From: a virus
DNA length: 61,888 nt
Virus record (IMG/VR): IMGVR_UViG_3300045243_000060
Span: 1-61,888 of that record
Direction: 5' to 3' (one strand)
This document shows, one piece after another, positions 59,847-61,888 of the stretch (the stretch's first letter is position 1; each line of letters starts with the position of its first letter). The notes below the pieces were generated by a model. That model saw only the letters and a program-made list of their open reading frames with translations, had not been told where the DNA came from and searched no databases. Both the position numbers and the translations under genes were made by a program.

Positions 59847-60047
59847 ATGCGCAACATCGAGGCGAAGGTCAAGCGGACGGAACGCGGCGACGGTATCACT
59901 TGCGGGTACGACGACTGCGGCTCCAAGTTCATCGTCAACCTCAAGCGGCTGCGCGCGATGCAGCGCGACCCGGATGAGCCAGCGGCGTACCTGAACGGCG
60001 TCTGCTGCCCGTACTGCGCTCGCGTCAATCAGCTACCGGACTCGTGA
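59847..60047 (+). CDS. Zinc-ribbon-like small protein, 66 aa
   Basis: ATG 59847 with AGGAGGGG upstream. Knuckles CGYDDCG and CCPYC about 32 residues apart indicate a zinc ribbon. Function unknown. Confidence 0.6.
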   Translation: MRNIEAKVKRTERGDGITCGYDDCGSKFIVNLKRLRAMQRDPDEPAAYLNGVCCPYCARVNQLPDS

Positions 60048-60196
60048 TCACCCGCTGGCGAATCGGGCTAGACGATGAGCCTGACGTCGTCATCGAGAAC
60101 GAGGCAGCGGACTGGGCGACGCTGGACGCGCTCGCGTTCGACTTTGTCTATTGGCCGTGGCGTCTACCGCTACCACCGGAGGCTTGGCAAGCCTGA
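60044..60196 (+). CDS. Small protein of unknown function, 50 aa
   Basis: GTG 60044 overlaps the previous stop (GTGA). Acidic, with an aromatic FDFVYWPW stretch. No family recognised. Confidence 0.5.
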   Translation: MITRWRIGLDDEPDVVIENEAADWATLDALAFDFVYWPWRLPLPPEAWQA

Positions 60197-60200
60197 CTAG

Positions 60201-60251
60201 CGTTCCGCCGCTGGATGCCCTATAGTTCTTGGTGTTGAGCACTACTATCAA
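60201..60251 (+). promoter_or_regulatory. Promoter candidate of the CATCCGTCCG family
   Basis: CGTTCCGCCG (60201-60210), 10 nt, then TATAGT (60221-60226), followed by TTGA (60235-60238) and TCAA (60248-60251) as a leader inverted repeat, then AAGGAG. Nearly the same as the helicase promoter at 587. Confidence 0.55.
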
Positions 60252-60263
60252 GAAGGAGTCGGA

Positions 60264-60929
60264 ATGAGCCTCTCACCCACCACCAACGACCGCCCCGCCA
60301 GCGACAAGCAGGTCAGCTACATCCGCGACCTGTTTGACAAGGCGGACCTGTTCGCGGACTCGGAGTTCTTTGACCGGGTCAACGCGATGGACGCGACCGA
60401 GTACGCCGCCTACATCGAGCACCTCAAGGATCAGGTCGGCGACCCGGACGACATCAGCAAGCCCCGCATCGGACGCGCTCGCGCCAGCCAGATCATCGAG
60501 CGGCTCAAGGCGCTGCCGCGTAAGCGCGAGGCGCAGTCGTTCCGGAAGGGCAACCGCGACGAGGACATCGTCAACTGGCGAGTCGGCATGTACGTCCACG
60601 AGGGTCCGGACGGACTCGGTGACGTGTTCCGCGTCTACCTCGGACAGCAGAGCGGCAAGAACCTCGTCAAGCAGCTAGTCGATACCGGCCAGCCGCACCC
60701 GGAGGACGACCGCATCACCCTCCACGACTGGCAGTACGTCGGCGCGGCAGCGGGCTACAAGGGTCAGCGGGCGCTACGTGGCGCGAGGCTGATGACGCTG
60801 GCGGAGGCGAAGGAGTACGGGCGCATGACCGGCTCATGCTGCCGCTGCGGGCGGAGGCTGGACGTTCCGGAGTCCGTCGAGGCGGGTATCGGCCCGGTCT
60901 GCGCCGGCAAGGTCGAGGAGTGGGCATGA
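60264..60929 (+). CDS. DUF6011-containing protein
   Basis: 221 aa. The C-terminus has the DUF6011 zinc motif CCRCGRRLDVPESVEAGIGPVCAGK. The N-terminal part is DKQVSYIRDLFDKADL, a helical motif seen in phage early proteins. A promoter of the family used upstream of the helicase precedes it, so early expression is likely. Biochemical role unknown. Confidence 0.75.
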   Translation: MSLSPTTNDRPASDKQVSYIRDLFDKADLFADSEFFDRVNAMDATEYAAYIEHLKDQVGDPDDISKPRIGRARASQIIERLKALPRKREAQSFRKGNRDEDIVNWRVGMYVHEGPDGLGDVFRVYLGQQSGKNLVKQLVDTGQPHPEDDRITLHDWQYVGAAAGYKGQRALRGARLMTLAEAKEYGRMTGSCCRCGRRLDVPESVEAGIGPVCAGKVEEWA

Positions 60930-61093
60930 ACACCTACCGGCGACGTACCTTCAACCGGATGGTCTGCCAGCTTCGCGCCGGCACGCGACCAAGCAAGATC
61001 GTCGGCGACCGCGACATCCTCCAGTACGCGATGGAGTACGTGGAGGGCGAGCGGTACGCGGCGGAGCGGCGCAAGGCGAAGGAGGCATCATGA
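60926..61093 (+). CDS. Small basic helical protein, 55 aa
   Basis: ATGA overlaps both neighbours. Arginine/lysine-rich; unknown. Confidence 0.6.
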   Translation: MNTYRRRTFNRMVCQLRAGTRPSKIVGDRDILQYAMEYVEGERYAAERRKAKEAS

Positions 61094-61494
61094 CGCTGAC
61101 GCCGGAACAACGAGCGGCCATCTACCACGACAACATCAAGAAGGCGGACTGCGGCGTGATCGCGCTCCAGTCCGTCACCGGGCTGACGTACGCGGAGGCG
61201 GACGAGCTTCTCACAGCCCATGGCTACAAGGGCGGAGCGGCGGCGATGGAAGGCACGCCGCGAGGCACCATTGAGAAGTCGCTGCGCTCCATCGGCTACG
61301 GCGTCCAGACGGTCGCTGTCGAGGAAGGGTCCACGCCGAGCATCTTCTGGATGGAGCGGCATCCGGGCCGGTTCCTACTCTACACGCCGGGTCACGTCAG
61401 CACCATTGTGGACGGACGACCTTACAACGCAGGTATCGGCGGTAGCCCTCTCGAGAGCGTCGTCAAAATAACCCCACCCAAGGAGGACGACTAG
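61090..61494 (+). CDS. Papain-like (C39-type) cysteine peptidase fold protein
   Basis: 134 aa. KADCGVIALQSVTGLTYAEADELL puts C21 at the start of a helix, and GHVSTIVDGRPYN gives H102 and a nearby N/D, the order expected of C39-like or papain-fold enzymes. Similar proteins are found in many phage genomes without known substrate. Cleavage of a host protein or peptide is possible. Confidence 0.6.
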   Translation: MTLTPEQRAAIYHDNIKKADCGVIALQSVTGLTYAEADELLTAHGYKGGAAAMEGTPRGTIEKSLRSIGYGVQTVAVEEGSTPSIFWMERHPGRFLLYTPGHVSTIVDGRPYNAGIGGSPLESVVKITPPKEDD

Positions 61495-61495
61495 C

Positions 61496-61783
61496 ATGAG
61501 CTACAAGATCGGTAGCAGCGAGTTGGAGGCGGTCTGCGGTCCGCCACCCGGACCGGCAGCGACCAAGAAGGAGCGCGAGCGGTACCTGGAGGACCTGACG
61601 CTCGCGCGACTCGCGCGCATCCCGGAGTCCGTCTACCGGACCCTCAAGGACAACGGCGTCTGGATCAGTGACACGCCGGTCGAGGACACGCCGGTGTCCA
61701 CGCTGGCGCTCAAGCGCAAGCGGAGCGACGCGAGCAAGCGCGCCAAGGCGCGGCAAAAGGCCAAGGCGGAGGCGGCGTCCTAA
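61496..61783 (+). CDS. Basic helical protein of unknown function, 95 aa
   Basis: Lysine/arginine-rich C-terminus (KRKRSDASKRAKARQKAKA) suggests nucleic-acid binding. ATG 61496 follows AAGGAGG. Its stop overlaps the next ATG. Confidence 0.6.
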   Translation: MSYKIGSSELEAVCGPPPGPAATKKERERYLEDLTLARLARIPESVYRTLKDNGVWISDTPVEDTPVSTLALKRKRSDASKRAKARQKAKAEAAS

Positions 61784-61888
61784 TGGGCGCCGTCACCGTC
61801 AGCTTCACCGTCGAGGACAAGCTCACGCGCGAGCGGCGAGCGATCATCCACGACACCGTGGACGCGATCAAGGGCGCACCGTTCGCGT
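61783..61888 (+). CDS. Start of a gene cut by the window end
   Basis: ATG 61783 overlaps the preceding stop (TAATG). The 35 visible residues start GAVTVSFTVEDKLTRERR; too little for identification. Confidence 0.5.
   Translation, partial: MGAVTVSFTVEDKLTRERRAIIHDTVDAIKGAPFA

Noticed and set aside
1-61888. Direct circular closure of the window ends
   Set aside because: Joining the end to the start puts the last gene into a frame that does not match the coding frame of the first gene, so the ends are not simply adjacent as given.

Overview
The window is a stretch of a tailed double-stranded DNA phage genome with a siphovirus-type gene set. Every gene I can support reads left to right on the + strand. 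Genes are packed with ATGA, GTGA or TGATG stop/start overlaps, and only one gap exceeds 300 bases (2671-3012). DNA is GC-rich, with strong G/C bias at third codon positions and frequent GTG and TTG starts. I see no integrase, repressor, transposase, rRNA, CRISPR array or convincing intact tRNA, so nothing indicates lysogeny. Both ends cut through genes. The host cannot be read directly. High GC, the lysin type and two copies of a secreted-protein-like domain that I associate with Actinobacteria (Thermoleophilia) suggest a GC-rich actinobacterial host; this is inference.

Region 1 (1-23.4 kb) is replication, recombination and nucleotide metabolism: SNF2-type helicase, Cas4/AddB-like Fe-S nuclease, Sak4-like ATPase, DUF669-type SSB-like protein, primase with a toprim domain, HAD nucleotidase, two MazG-type hydrolases, a DnaE-type DNA polymerase III alpha, ThyX, a RepA/AAA_25-type ATPase and a RuvC-like resolvase. 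Many small unknown genes lie between them, including a C2H2 zinc-finger protein and a histone-H1-like protein. Hairpin terminators and a recurring promoter-like motif divide this region into transcription units.

Region 2 (23.4-36.8 kb) is packaging and head: HNH endonuclease, small terminase subunit, an inserted fibre-like protein, large terminase subunit, portal, a MuF protein carrying an HExxH metalloprotease domain, scaffold, P22-type coat protein, a decoration-like protein and a repeat-rich virion protein. Region 3 (36.8-44.5 kb) is the connector and neck. It is interrupted by a 4.5-kb island of four glycosyltransferases, a PIG-L-type deacetylase, a methyltransferase and two membrane proteins, followed by the tail tube and a tail-assembly chaperone pair with a -1 frameshift site. 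Region 4 (44.5-57.1 kb) holds the tape measure protein with an embedded peptidase, tail and hub proteins, a long fibre and a beta-helix tailspike. Region 5 (57.1-59.7 kb) is lysis: M15-like peptidase, tiny membrane protein, lysozyme-like protein, L,D-transpeptidase, holin candidate, strong terminator, then a secreted lysozyme-fold protein. Region 6 (59.7-61.9 kb) returns to small early-type genes under a promoter of the same family as the helicase promoter.

The least explained signals are: the 8-mer GGCTGTGA, found about 35 times on both strands; a promoter family with a fixed 20-nt geometry; three intergenic TCTAA direct repeats spaced one helical turn apart; the MuF-zincin fusion; the glycan-modification island inside the connector genes; and two probable +1 frame breaks. 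All counts were made by eye.
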